A stretch of DNA of 64,000 bases, taken from Hetaerina americana. Taxonomy: Eukaryota; Arthropoda; Insecta; Odonata; Calopterygidae. Below, one piece after another: positions 32,861 through 45,994 of the stretch (position 1 is the stretch's first letter; every line of letters starts with the position of its first letter). The DNA lies in NCBI GenBank assembly GCA_022747635.1, contig JAKTNV010000008.1, positions 1,281,001 through 1,345,000 on the forward strand, given 5' to 3'. Both the position numbers and the translations under genes were made by a program. The notes under the pieces were generated by a model that was not told the origin of the DNA, searched no databases, and worked only from the letters and a program-made list of their open reading frames with translations.

Positions 32861-34182
32861 GGGGTCTGTGCAAAAAGTATCACGACATAAGTGTTTTTCA
32901 AAAATTATTTATTTATTCGTGAATATCTATTTTGGGTTCCCTTCAAAGTAATCCCCATTAGATATTATACACTTGTGCCAACGTTTTTTCTAATCTTCTA
33001 GGCACTTCGAAAAATCATTTTTATTGTGATCTTGTTCAGCTCCTCCTTCGATGCAATCTTTATCTAGTCAATTGTAGCGTAGCGTCGTCCTTTCATGGGC
33101 CTCTTCAGTTTCGGGAACAAGAAAAAGTCACCGAGGCCAGCCAGATCTCGGGAATACGGTGGCTGCGGCATCGTCATTAGTCTGCTGTTTTCGGCGGAAA
33201 ATTCGCACGCACAAGTAACGATGCGTGAGCAAATGCTCTTTGGAGCAAATTCTCATGGTTTTAAAAGCCAATTTTTGTTCTTCCGCAAATCCGGGGGCGT
33301 TTGCGGCGGATTGCTTGGTGCAAATTGCGCATCACTTGCAGGTAATATTCCTCGTTTACCGTTCTACCCTATGGCAAGATTTCATGATGAACCTCGTCCC
33401 TACAATCGCAGAAAAATGTAAGCAAAACATTCGACCGAACTTGGCGCGCTTTTTTCGGTCTTGGCTCGTGCTGCAGCTTCCATTGGGATGATGAGCTTTA
33501 GTTTCCACGTCATAACCATAAACCCATGATTCGTTACCAGGTACTATTACCCTCTGGAGCAAATTTGGGTCGTCGCGGACAGATTCCAACACCTCATCAG
33601 CAATGTTAATGAGGCGTTACTGTTTTTGGTCGAAATTGAGCAATTTTGGTACGAATATCGCGGCGACCCGTGTCATGCCAAAATCATTGGTAATTGCACG
33701 AGTCAGTCGATATGTTTAAGTCCTCAGCAACTTCTCTAACGGTGATTCGACGATTGGCCAATACTATTTTCTTCACTTCATCAATGTTTCCGACTGTCGT
33801 TGACGTGCTCGGGCGTCCTTCTCATCTTCTCGGCCCTAGGAGAACACTTTGCTCCACCGATAAACGTTGCTTCGGTCCAAGGTATCTTTTCCATATGCCA
33901 CAGTCAACATTCAGAATGCGTCCGCGCACTTAATTTCGTTTTTCACACAAAATTTGACACAGATTCTTTGGTCCATTTTTCGGAAGGGGCAAAAATGGAA
34001 GACAAGCCAAAACATGTCCAAGCAAAACAGCTGTGAACAGTCAACTGAACATTCAAAATGGTCGCACTTTTCGGCATAAGTGAGAGATATATGTACCAGC
34101 ATAACGACACAAAAAAATCAAAAATCATATATATGTTACCCGCGGAAATTCAAAATTCGCGATATTTCTTGAACAGACCTGA
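32861..34182 (-). mobile_element. Full-length mariner, inactive
   Basis: Terminal repeats of the TCAGGTCTGTTCAAGAAATA type: minus-strand start at about 34182; the left end GGGGTCTGTGCAAAAAGTAT at 32861 is a diverged inverse. At about 1.3 kb it is normal size for mariner. Confidence 0.88.
32927..33976 (-). pseudogene. Mariner transposase, frameshifted, first catalytic Asp changed
   Basis: It begins MDQRICVKFCVKNEIKCADA at 33976. The piece 33356-33592 has MLESVRDDPNLLQRVIVPGN then ESWVYGYDVETKA, where the family has GDESW, so the first catalytic Asp is Asn. The block with the second Asp (HHDNAPAH in relatives) is scrambled. A DFFLFPKLKRPMKGRRYATI block keeps the third. It ends CIISNGDYFEGNPK at a TAG (32927-32929). 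Multiple frameshifts are present. Confidence 0.85.
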
Positions 34183-35909
34183 CCCGTTTGACATTATCGA
34201 ACCACACGGCTCCTTCAAACACGATACAAGTTAGTGAACAGCAATAGCAATGTGTACAAACCCACCAGGACCTTTTGTGAAATTTTCGAGAGAAATATGC
34301 CCAATGCTAACCAGAGTATGGCAAATTTAATTATCTGCCCGTATCAATATTAAATTCCACACCGACAATTCAATTATTGCATATCGTAATCACAGACACA
34401 AAACGGAGCGGCGGGAAAATTCGCGTCGAATTCAATAACAGGACTCCAACCTCCCGACTGGTTTTAAGGGTATCTGGGGGTTTAGGATTTCTTCCACTTA
34501 ATGCGTTCTAAAATGGCAGACGTCAATTCCGTTGGATGTTTTACGGTGAACATCTAATCGGTTCATCCACTATCAACAAAGATGACAAGTACACTATTTC
34601 TTTAACAACATATCACGTACACACAGGCGTGGGACGTATATTCGCTGATATCCCGGAGTGTGTTTCATGAAAATGATATTTCCTCTATACGTATGGAAAA
34701 TGAAAGAGGTCTTGAGGTAACTTCCACAACCTGGTGCTTGGAAGATATCGAATTAGGTTTGTTGATTTGAGATTATTCACGGTAACTTTAACAGCAAAGC
34801 CATTGGAAATGGATCGCTTTGCAATTAATTTTCAGTCCAGGTCTACACAAATGAAACGGCTTCGGGATAACCAATGCAGTGTGCCTATGACTCAGGACGC
34901 ATAGCTGACTAGGGCGTCACGGTCAGCGCTACTTTCCCATCGCGCATTTAATTACTGTTTTTGGCAGCGCAGCCTTTGTTGACGCGGGGAAAGGAGAGGG
35001 GCAGGGTGGAGGGGGCAGGGAGGGGAAGGGGCGAGAGATCGCGTGGGTGGCGGGGGATGCGAGGGTTGAACGGGAGGAGGAAATGTGAATGGACCACTAT
35101 TAGTATTATTATGAATGGTGAGAGCGAAAGGCCGGAAGGGGGAGAGTGCAAAAGGGGGGTGGGGCGAGGGAGAGGGGAGGAAGGGATGAAAGCGAAGGGG
35201 CCGATTCCCTCTCCCTTAATCCGATAAAATCCTCGACCAGGGCAAACAGTAGCGTATGACTCGCCGTTTTAAACGCGCGACACTCCCGAAGGGAAAATTT
35301 CAGATGCCGAAACATTAGCGACGAACGCCACTGCTTCATCATTTAAACCTCAAGTCCTAAAACGAACGTCGGACGCCATCCGCGAAATTGGGCAGTTATT
35401 GTTTTGATGGATATACGTTTTTATGTCGCGTCCGTAGGAAGAGATAAAAAATGTGGTCGGAACTCGTGTACGTTCGCGAGGTTCCGCATCATCCCATGAC
35501 GGATTTTTTTTCTACGCTCCCACTGGGCAATTACCATGGAGAGCCATAAAAAGTCGAATATTGAGAGATTGATAAGTCCTCACGGCCCCACGACCATTAC
35601 TACGTACGGCCGTAAACGAAAGTAAAGTTTGAGTATATATTAACATAAAATACCCGCCCCACTCCAAAAAAGAGTGAATTTATTTTCTTTTCATCATCAA
35701 GTTCATAAACCGTCGACATTTTTCCGTTTGCACTTTTCTAAATAAAATTGAATTAATATGGCATAAGTACTAATATTTGGTATATCCCGCCAAAGAAATT
35801 ACGTCATTCGAATTAAGACGGAGTTATTTCACTCTGCTCCAAAGGGAGAATATTGAAAACAAGCAATTCACACTCGATGCAGTACAAACAGGTACGGTGT
35901 CTTGATAAA
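34183..35909. other. No gene seen; purine-rich tract 34975-35215
   Basis: No similarity recognised. 34975-35215 is GGGA/GA-rich on the plus strand. Confidence 0.4.
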
Positions 35910-36331
35910 TACTAGGGTCGGCTGAAAATAAATGCACACTGGCAGATGGAAGTAACATTCCCCCCTCAACACGCATGCGGGGTCGTTTGCGTTCGAGGTC
36001 GTTACATTCATCAAGTGTATTTTGAGAAGCGAAAGTATGGGGAGTGTTCTAGTTCTATGTCAACGCGAGTTAAAAAGCGTGCTGCTATCGAACTTTTAAC
36101 TGCTGAAAAATGGACTTCATCTGAGGAACATTGTCGTTTAAAGGCTGTTTATGGCAACGATGCTGTTGACAGATCTACTGTCAATTGATGGGTCGTAAAA
36201 CGTGTAGTATTGTAGTAAAGTATTGTTGAAGGGGAATGCACTTCCACATGCCACCAGGAGTGCTTCCGAACGTCATTTTGTCTGCCGTCTTCACGCATGT
36301 GCGGTGGACCAGTTTTCAGCATACCCTGGTA
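35910..36331 (+). mobile_element. Fold-back mariner derivative, copy 1
   Basis: Left end TACTAGGGTCGGCTGAAAAT, then the family 5' UTR, and a transposase N-terminus (about 36058-36187: MSTRVKKRAAIELLTAEKW, YGNDAVDRSTVN) that ends at a TGA. The right 108 bp (36224-36331) is not the family 3' end seen at 1-379. It is an inverted copy of the 5' end, including the UTR segment GGTGGCATGTGGAAGTAACA in reverse. The catalytic region is absent. Confidence 0.85.
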
Positions 36332-39300
36332 CATATCTATCTGAGACACTGGAAAACGACTTAGCAGAGAAGTCTAGAAGAGGAGAACAGGTCAGGATGT
36401 AATTTCATTTTAAAAAAATAAACAAAACCTATTTATGAGTAAGGCGACGACTGGCATCTTAGTACAATGTTTGCTACGTTTTCTACAAGCTCAGATCAGT
36501 AATGGCTTCGAAACATAGGGTCCAAATGGTCTGACAGAAATGCCTCTCAAAGATTTTAATGCTCGATTGAGAGTATTTCACGATTACGTAAGGTACATTA
36601 GAAAAAATTAGTGTCAATTATTTTTTCCTAATAAGTTCATCAATTCCTAACTTCTTCCAGCCGACCTTCGCTACTTTCCACCAAACGAAAATTGATCTGG
36701 CGGGGAATTTCGCTCTAACTGTTGAAAGCATTGCAAAACCGTTGATCACCTTGCAAAAATCGATCACAAGCAAGCTTTGTCAATCTGGCAGCACTTGGAA
36801 ACGCACAGCCGACAAACGGAGCGGGTAAGGGTACCGCAACAAGGAAAGAGAGAGAGGGAGGGAGGGAGAGAGGTGTGTCCCGAGGGAAGGAAGCAGCGAA
36901 GGACACCAACGAAGACGAGGCACGAAGAGTACCGAGAAGAGGAAAGGCAGAAAGAAGACATAACCTTTGACTGAATTATTTGGATACACCAAATTGACAT
37001 TATGATTATGAGATCAGCAAGCAAAACTCATTAATTTCACCTGCGATATCCGGCTTACTCGATGCTTTCGACCTGGCAAAACACTGCATGTTTCAAGCTA
37101 TGCTGTCATTTAGTTGACGCAGCCCTAGATACTACAATAAGCGTCCCATCTTCGCCGAGAAAAATGCAGAGTTTTTAACGGTGGTTTAACGAAGAGAATC
37201 CAGTAAGAGCTGTTAGAGATTAAACAAAAACTATTTAATGGATCCTGGAGATACTGCCTCGTTGTATTGATTTTCATTAAATTGCACGTCTCGTCGTTCG
37301 CGAGAATACAAGAACTGAGTGATGATTTGACCTCGGTGAAATATACACGGACAATGAAATGTTCACCACTGCCTTACACATTATCTGAAACAGGTAAACA
37401 AATTAAGATTTCAGTTTAGTTATTATTGCTTTAAAGGATTCAATTAGGGCGGCTATTATTGCTGACAGAGAGTTTCCAACTCCAGTGGCGAAAACTTGGG
37501 AAAGACACGACTGGACGAGTAACTACTTGAAAACTACAAGGATAATATTAAGATTAAGATATTTCCGGTTCGGAAAGTAGAAATTGCGAAATAATTCAAA
37601 CATGACCTTTGAAATAATTTTGGTCTCATTAATACTGTGTTATTTACATAACATTATTTAATAATACGTAACGCATTAATTAGAAGTCAATTACTTAAAA
37701 TCAATTAAATAGGAAAATGGCTTTGAGACACAAAGTAGAGGAATCTATAATGAACTAAGAAAAGTAGAGAAACCTCCAAAGATGTGTAATCGTAGACACT
37801 TGATATGTACCGGCGGAGGGAACGACAAGATTATTCGAAAGCTACTCGATTGGGGATAATAATATGGGAGAAAGCGGAACACTGCAAGTAATAAGAGCTG
37901 CGACACCTTCAGAATAATTCCATCGCCCCATTAACATTGTCAGGCAAAATCTCGGGGAGAATTTAAAGAAATAAATCAGGACGAGGTCGTAGGATACAAG
38001 TATTCATGACTATTGACCAAACCAATAAAATCATACTCAATATAATCCTTTGCTTAGTCATTTATTTATTTCTAATTTTTTTATATCGATAAAAAGGGTA
38101 TCGAACTTATTGAATATCGCTGGGAAAAGTGTATAGAGCTGAAGAGGGATTATGTTGAAAAATAAATAAATTATTTTTCCAAAGTTTCTGTCTTTTCTTT
38201 GTAGGGTCGGGAAACTCAAAGCGACGAGGGTAATGGGCGGACATCCATGTGCTACAGGCAGCCTCTCGTTATACTGGAATAAGGGGCCCTTAGCACATGA
38301 TAAAATAATATTATAAGACCCAAGCTTCGCAAAATCATTTTCGCGCACCAATCAGTCTAGTGATCTTAGATTGCGTGCCATCGGAATTTGCAAACTTCAA
38401 AGGAAGGAAAAACAGCTTAGCCATAACTGCACCGTTTGAAGGCGGCTTCCTAATCGACCACCTCGATCTGGGGAGAAAATGAATCCGGCGGAACGGATTA
38501 CTTTCCTGCGATAATGGATCGATACGGAAGCAGTCTCGATGAGGGAAGTCTCCGAAACAAATGGGAAACAATAGGAGAAGCTTGGGACATCCCTCTCCGC
38601 CCACTGGGTGCAGCGATTGAGTCTGGCAGCGAAGTAAAACGGACGGGCATACGTACCTGCGTCGAAGACACGCTCTCCCAGCGCAGAAGGCGATCAAATT
38701 AAAGACTTCGATCCTAACGGCGTGCACTATCAGACAATTAGATTCCCAATATCTATTAGATTTAATTGCATTCATTCATAATCGAAACGAGTCACTATAT
38801 GCAAAATTTTGTTTCCACGTGCCTCCAAAAATGTTTAGTCCACTGCAAAAGACCAGGGAAGTTGACATTTGGAACTGTTGCCTCCTACGTCAAATCCCAA
38901 AGGAAAATTACCAAACCATAAGCCATCTCTTTGGGCGAAGAAAGCAGTGTCCCAATTGGAATGCGGGTGAAAAAAAACCAAAAATGCAGTCATCACCCAA
39001 ATGTAAACTTAAGGATAACGAAAAATATTCAAATGATGCAATAAACACTTAAAATTAAACTAGCTCTGATGAATGATTCTACTCCTTCATTAGACGATTG
39101 AAAGCGTGGCCTAAAATAAAACATTTCTAGGGTCACCTTGGCGATGATAACCGCGCGTGATAATCACACCGCTGTATACTTCCAGGCTATACGATTTTAT
39201 TAATGCAAGGGGATGAACTGAATAACTGAAACAATCAGAAAAGGTTAAAAGACTAAATCACTAATGAGTGAAATAAGTTGGAATATAGCATGAAATTCAT

Positions 39301-39485
39301 GAAGGTCAACATGCGAATTTATCACAAAGCTGTCAACACGGATGAAGTCGCCGATTAGTCCGAACTAAGGGTAGCAGAGTAATCAAACTATCCCAATAAA
39401 GACGCGTCCTGAGCCATCCGAATTAATAAATTAGTTGAAAGATCCGTCTAAGAGGATGCCCTTCCTGATGTAATTGATTTCTGCA
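36332..39485. other. No gene seen (about 3.1 kb)
   Basis: Mostly AT-rich. 36830-36960 is purine-rich with GAGGGAGG repeats. On the minus strand a CAG/GTACGT donor-like site near 38655 follows an open stretch, but no protein family is recognisable. This is the right part of the interval separating the two halves of RTE copy D. Confidence 0.35.
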
Positions 39486-41040
39486 AATTCCCCGCCCACT
39501 TTCATTCCTACCTCCAGTTCTTCCCATACCTCTTTAATCATTTCCTCTGCATACAGGTTGAACAGCAACGGTGATAATTAGCAACCCTGCCTTACACCTC
39601 TTCCAAACGCTTCCCATCTGGACTCCCCGTTCCCCACCCGCACCTGAGCAGTCTGAGACATGTACAGGTTGCGGATTAGCCTTCTTACCCTACAATCGGT
39701 TCCTATTTTCTGCAGAATACTCATTAGTTTTTCCCAATTCACTCTATCAAACGCTTTTTCGAAATCTACGAAACAGGCAAATACCTCCTGGTTGTGTTCT
39801 ATATTCCTCTCGATCAATAATCTCATTACTGCAATGGCATCACGCTTACCTCTCCCCTTCCTAAACCCAAACTGATCATCCCCTAAGTAATCATTTGCCC
39901 TACTCTCTATCCTTTTGTTTATGATCCTGAGAACAACTTTAGCTGCGTGGGATATCAAACTAATTGTCCTATAGTCCTCACATGACGTGGCCTTTAACTT
40001 TTTCGGAATAGGAACTAAAACTGATCTCACAAAGTCTTCCGGCCAGATTCCCTCTTCATAGATACTGCGAATCAACCCATATAGCCTCTTCTCACCACAT
40101 TTTCCTAAGCATTTTAAAAGTTCCGCGGGAATGTTATCCTTCCCCATGGCCTTATTTAGTTTCATCTCCCTTAATGCCCTTTCTATCTCATTGTCTAGTA
40201 TGCCTGGACCTAAGCCGTCTTCCTCTACGTCATATTCTTTTTCAATCTCTAAATTTGCTGGTCGAAGTTCTTTACGATACAGTTCTATATATTCCTTCCA
40301 TCTCTCTTGGATCATTCCTGCGTCAATTATTACCTTACCCGCCTTATCTCAAACTGTTAGCATAGATCTCCCTTTCTTACTTCCCGATAAGGATTAACTT
40401 TGCTGTACAGCGCACCGATTTAACCCTTCCTCTGCAAACTTTCCATATCCTCGCACTGCGTCTTCCACCAAGCTTCTTTTGTTTTATTTGTTGCCCGCCT
40501 CAATTTATTGTTTAATTCTTTGTACTTTATTTTGCCTAACTTTGTATTTACATTTTTCCATTTTCTCCTCTCATCCATCTTTGTAATCATCTCATCCGTG
40601 ATACATGGTTTCCTAGTCCTTTTAGCGTTAACGGTTCCAATAGTGTCTTTTGCGGCTTTTTACAACCCTTTCTTGATACTTTCCCATTTTTCTTCGATAG
40701 TACTTGGCTCTTTACCATCCTCCATTATTTCCTCTACCGCCTGTTTGTATTACTTCTTTTCAAACTATTTAATGCTTCTACATTCAATTTTCTAACCCGC
40801 CGCCCCTGCCTTATCTTTTTGAAACGGACGCTACATTTCATAGCAACTATATTGTGGTCAGAGTCCGCATCCGCTCCCGAGAAGCTGTGCGAATTTATCA
40901 CTCTGTTCCTAAAACTGTCTAACCGGGATATAATCTAGCTGATACCTTTCTGAGTCACCTGCATTTTCCATGTACAACTGCATCTTATGTGGTGTCTAAA
41001 CAAAGTGTTGGTGATGACTCACCCCTGTCTCCTGCAGAAC
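39486..41040 (-). mobile_element. RTE-like LINE copy D, 5' half
   Basis: On the minus strand it runs from within the endonuclease (at about 41040, LINE region following VDFCRRQG) through DSERYQLDYIP and the linker to RT motif B, ending at ...GMKVGGEF at 39486. Together with 31399-32244 it gives an almost complete element from mid-endonuclease to tail. Confidence 0.88.
39578..40315 (-). pseudogene. RTE copy D RT N-terminal part (245 codons)
   Basis: The open frame has IERALREMKLNKAMGKDNIP, ISHAAKVVLRIINKRIES, FGFRKGRGKRDAIAV, FVDFEKAFDRVNW (motif A) and FGRGVRQGC. A TAA then interrupts motif B at about 39577, after which LSPLLFNLYAEEMIKEVW continues in frame to the junction. It is inactive, but only moderately decayed. 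Confidence 0.9.
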
Positions 41041-42085
41041 TTAAATGACGCCGTAATTTAAAAATATTGAACAATTTTTAGAGATCAAGGCATTCTTTAA
41101 ACTATGAACAGTATTTCATCACGAAGAGGAATGCAAAGTATACGCTTTCGCCTGTACTTTGACCACGTAAATTAAAAATCGCTCGAATATAGTATATTTT
41201 TTCTTAATGAGTTGTAAAATTCCCTCCTCTCAAATTTCATTTATTTAAACCGTCAGAAGAGGGCAGACATTTTACTAATTTTGACACTTTTTACACGCCC
41301 AATACTTATGCACAAACGTACGTCTGAATCTGAAAAAGGAATGAATATTGAACTCACGAATACTGGACATGAATGCTCCGGCATATTTTTTTGTAGTAAT
41401 CCTATCAAGACGAGAAGGGGCATGAGGGGCATGTCCGTGTCGGGCAAAGGGCGCGGGCCCCAAGGAAAATTGGCATTTCCTCCTCCGGTCGCCACCCTCC
41501 CTTCCCGCCGAAGAGCCTACCCTCCCTCCCACCCGCTGGAAATCGAGGCCAACCGGCCCAAGGTCAACGACCCGGGATCGCTCCCCGCCCTGGGGCAACC
41601 CCGAAAGGGGTGGACGACTCGGCAGGGGTGGCGGCGGCGAGGGGAAGGGGGCAACCGTATCGATTGAGACTGAAATCTACTCGGCCCGAAAATACCGCGC
41701 GCGAATAAACAGCGTCGCGACGCGAACCTCGTGACGACGACAACCGCACACCCCCTTCCCTGCCCCTGGTGGGGACCAGTCCAAGGCAAAACACCCCGCC
41801 CGCCTGCCTGCTTGTGACTCCGTCCCCCGCGGCGTTGTTATACAGCGACGCCCGAGAGCGACACGTAACTATCGCTATCTAAGGACGTCAACGACCTCGA
41901 ATTTGACACGCTACATCTACCTGTCTTCAAAAACTTACACCTTATAAGTACAATCTTACCCTGAAAGAGGCCACAACATCGTTTGCCTGGGGTAGTTATG
42001 CCACCAAAATAAATACATTAATTGTTAGATTATGAATACTTCTTACTGGTGTTCCCTCTCAACTGTTCGCTGGAAAACGTCCTAA
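41041..42085. other. No gene seen; GC-rich 41440-41830
   Basis: The GC-rich, CpG-containing tract 41440-41830 opens several 70-130-codon frames on both strands with no recognisable similarity. It might be a regulatory or exon-bearing island. Confidence 0.35.
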
Positions 42086-42758
42086 TGCGAGGGTAGGCTG
42101 AAAACTAATAAACACATGCTTGTAGACCACAAAGAAAATGACCTTCAGAAGCAATCTTATTGGCATATGAAAGTAACATTCCCTCTCAACACGCATGCGC
42201 ACGTTTGAGTTCGTGTCATTCATCCAGTGTATTTTGAGAAGGGGAAGGTTGGAGACGTGTTCTACTGCTCTGGAGGGTGTGGAATCGGTTCAATTTTCAG
42301 GTTTCGCAGAGCCTCTCCAGTTGCGCGCGAGGTGTGTGGACGAGCGTTGTCATGCTGCAAAATTATTAGCGCCAGATTGCCTTTAACACCACAAACCTCT
42401 TCCCTGGATTTTCCAATATGGTTTGCGATACGCTTTTCAGTGATTCGCCGGGCATTTTGAATCAAATCTTCGACGAGTTTGCGATGTTTATCGTCTGTAG
42501 CAGTGATCGGACGTCCGCTGCGTGTTTCATCAAGAATGATGGCTTTTCCAGGGTCGCAACCACGAAATTTTACTACCCATAGATTTACAGTAGACCTATC
42601 AACAGCATCGTCACCATAAACAGCCTTTAAACGACCTCAAACCTGTGCATGCGTGTTGAGGGGGAATCTTACTTCCACTGGCCACCAGGAGTGCTTCTGA
42701 AGGTCATTTGGCTTGTGGTCTACAAGCATGTGTGCATTTTTTTCAGCATTCCCTCGTA
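42086..42758 (-). mobile_element. Fold-back mariner derivative, copy 2
   Basis: Both ends are family 5' ends in opposite orientation (left 42086 to about 42270, right about 42640-42758). Between them the minus strand encodes transposase pieces: a decayed HTH region, RITEKRIANHIGKSREEV, and then LQHDNARPHTSRATGEALRN, the block with the second catalytic Asp (HDN). At the left the C-terminus is cut at IEPIPHPPEQ, where the inverted 5' end begins. Confidence 0.88.
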
Positions 42759-43175
42759 GATTGATTGTTATGGCGCTCTACCTTTTAACAGCTGACCTCA
42801 GTCCCGCTCACCAATGTAATAATACACGGCGCCAACAGAATGCTCTTTCTGCATAAGCATCTGCAATGATTTGTACTTATCTGAAGTGTTGCACCGGATC
42901 TTCATGTTCCCAGCGCCTCCCGACCCAGGCTGCCAAACATTTAACAATAAGACGACGCATTCGGCTCGTTTATAAACATAACACGCCGAAGGGGCAGTTT
43001 GCTCCCTTTTTAACTTTAAGTTTCTCGCACCGCCTCAAAACAATCGGCGAGTAAGACATTGCACCGATGGGAGGCTTTCGCCAGCGATTCCGAGGTGTGG
43101 GGTCCGATTCAGCCGAGGAATGTTCAGCACCGACCCCTCGCTTTTGGGCCACAGGGGACTCACAGAAAGGGGGCC
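42759..43175. other. No gene seen
   Basis: No element or coding signal supported. Confidence 0.35.
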
Positions 43176-43183
43176 CATACACA

Positions 43184-43230
<47 letters not shown>
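43176..43230. repeat. (CA)n microsatellite
   Basis: About 50 bp of CA dinucleotides with one early interruption. Confidence 0.97.
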
Positions 43231-43232
<2 letters not shown>

Positions 43233-45932
43233 TTGGACACGTTAAACAAGCAATCGTGGTCCTTGATCTCGTGAAAAACGCCATGACGGGTAATCCAAAG
43301 GTGGAATTCGAACGTCCGCTTCGACAATCACACCTCCATCAAGATAAACAAATGGGAATCACTGCTGGACAAGCACGGACTGTGGAGTGAATGGGCAACC
43401 GACACTGATCCGAAATCACGAAGCAACTCCCGCACGGCACATACGTTCTGATGCGGAGCGAGTATTTTTGTCGTCGTGGAGAAGGACATCGGGGGTTCGA
43501 CCTTTTCGACACCATCCCCTCAAACGATCGTTCACTGAGCACGACGTGTCCTCCATGCGTCGAGCACATTACCCAGAGCATTTATGCTGCGCTGTTCAAT
43601 TCAGCTTGGATAAATCATATACCGGGGGGGTTCCTCACACTGGAGAGGATTATTAATGATGGAACCCAAGCATAAGAAACAATTACATAAATGAGAGAAA
43701 ACCCAATTACTTCAAAATTATGGAAATTCTACCAAATAGTTAACTCATCAGAACTACGCAAGGTACGTATCGGCATGGCAACACATGAATATTTGCCAAC
43801 GCAACGGATGCTGACCACATGACCCTCGAATGACAACACAGATCAACATTGACCTAGGGCAAGCAGATCAAAAATTGCGTCCATTGAAGTCTACGGAATC
43901 CCATGCTCTCGGAGTTTATGATTTTTACGTTCAGATCGAAAGGCTTCTTAATTCTCGTATTCTCTGTCATTCTTTTGGTTCCATTAGCTGCTCATATCCT
44001 TCCTCTCATCTCATCTCATCCTTCATCTCATCATAATCTCCTTCTTAAGCTTCACCCACCTTCCCTCAACCGTTTTCCTATCCTCATTTCGATAAGTATT
44101 GACTTTTACTTGGTAATCCTTCCTTTACCCTCCGGTTAAACCTTACTGATTCCACACTGGCACTCTCCCATCTCAAATCCGCACCCGGGCGAGTTGAACC
44201 TACATCGAACCATGATATTATCCGACTGGCATCCACGTGTTTCCCTCAGTATCTTCCTATTCTGTGCAGCGGCCACACCACGTTGACTCTCACCTTCCCC
44301 TACTAAATGCATATCACTCTATAAATGCCACTCCAGTAATCCCCATATAAAATAACACAATTTTAATATTCATTCCTAACCGTCGAAATCCTCTGACTTC
44401 GGCTCGTTTGTTCAAGGTTGTCGTGTAATGACGACCACGGAGGCCTAGCCGGCACGACACCAGGTCCACTGGGCCGAGTCCAGGGGTGGCAAGGATTCAT
44501 TTTAACTTTGTGAAGGTACACTTAATGGAAATGATAATTGGCGTGCTTTCCTTCGGCCTTCCTCGTTCGCGTTTTTAACGCGACGCCATTATTGGATTGG
44601 TGGCCACAGTGGGGGCAGAAGCTTTTCAGGTGCCTCACTGAGTAAAAGACGCTGTACGGACTACCCTTTGTCTACAGTCTACTCTCTGATGTATCTATCA
44701 TATATGACCATACAAAGAAATAATAGCATTGCCCCAAAAGCTCCGGAAGACAACCGAACGTGAAAATCGTCTTAAGACGTCAGGGTCTTAGTCCACGTAG
44801 AGAGGAACCACACTGTTACAAAGATAAAAATATCCGCATCAAAGTTCAATGATCGATGGTCCATTTAAAAAAGCGTTATAATATTAGTCAAAGGGTGTGC
44901 GATTTGGAATGATTTTTACACAGGTACAATAGCAAACCTCATTCCAACCTCCTCGAAATAGATTTTGGTAGGAGGACATAGAATTACTATAAAAACGACA
45001 TATCCAGGCCGTATCCTCATTACGTCAGCGTTATTCACATTAAGTGTCCATACTTGAAATGAAAAAACAAAAAACCTACTATTACGTCTCAGATTCGCGA
45101 TCAGTCGCAGTTCAATACCTCGCACTCTATGATCATTTTAAATGCAAAGGGATTTCGAAAGTATTTCATTAATAACGCCGATATATCGCATCATCGCGCA
45201 CAGGTACCCATCAAATCTCCATTCGAGACTTGAAATCTATCATAACTTTGAACCATATATGCATGACTTTAGGCCATATATGGCCGCCGCTGTACCAAAT
45301 TATTGCAGAGGTCGCACAAAAATGGCGAATTACTGTAGGTGTTGAGAGTAAATAACTAGACGTAACTAAATTGTCTTCATGGCGGTAAATATATCTCAAA
45401 TGACTGAGAAATCGCTATTTGATAAACGCGATTCCTTAGTCGTTTCATCATCATCGCTATGCCAGAAGGATTAGATAGAATTAAATGATTAGAAATATCC
45501 CACGGGCCCCAAATTCACAACCGCAACTCCCGGAGCGTGTGATGGGGACCGGCCCCACTCTACCAACTCTTAGCCTTCTTCCCCTCCCCCCCTCACATGG
45601 CCGCATTTCCCTCCCCTCCCTCCATCCCGCTCAGGCAATTGCAGAGATCGCAGAATGGGTTTGAAGCGAAGTTGATTCGCGCTCGAACGAGACGATAATC
45701 AAGAGATGGGAGGCGGGGTCGACTGACAGCACCCCCCCCATCATGCCCTTTCATCATTTTAATCACGTCCGCTCCCCCGTCGGCAGCCAGCCGTCCGGAG
45801 TTCGATACCATGACACCGGCTCTCAGATCTAGTGGCGACGGCGGCCGCCAGTCGCGGGGCAAGCGAAGAAGAGGGCGAATAAGGTCCAAACTCCCCCGCG
45901 GAGAGCATCATTGATTTCCTGATGCGACTGCA
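43231..45932. other. No gene seen (about 2.7 kb)
   Basis: Short frames of up to about 90 codons have no family resemblance. 45490-45910 is GC-rich with CpGs. Confidence 0.35.
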
Positions 45933-45985
45933 TGTAAACCACCGGTCAAGGTAAGTTTTGAATGAACAAATTGACTAATTGAAAT
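45933..45985 (-). mobile_element. RTE LINE tail fragment
   Basis: GTAAACCACCGGTCAAGGTA followed by a TGGATGGACA-like block is a diverged version of the RTE 3' tail found at 22341 and 31399. Confidence 0.6.
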
Positions 45986-45994
45986 TACAATAAA

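Noticed and set aside
38501..38775. Minus-strand open stretch before a CAG/GTACGT donor-like site
   Set aside because: No recognisable protein and no matching acceptor; donor-like hexamers are common by chance.
43176..43230. CRISPR-like or satellite array
   Set aside because: A plain CA dinucleotide microsatellite; no CRISPR-type repeat-spacer array was seen anywhere in the window.
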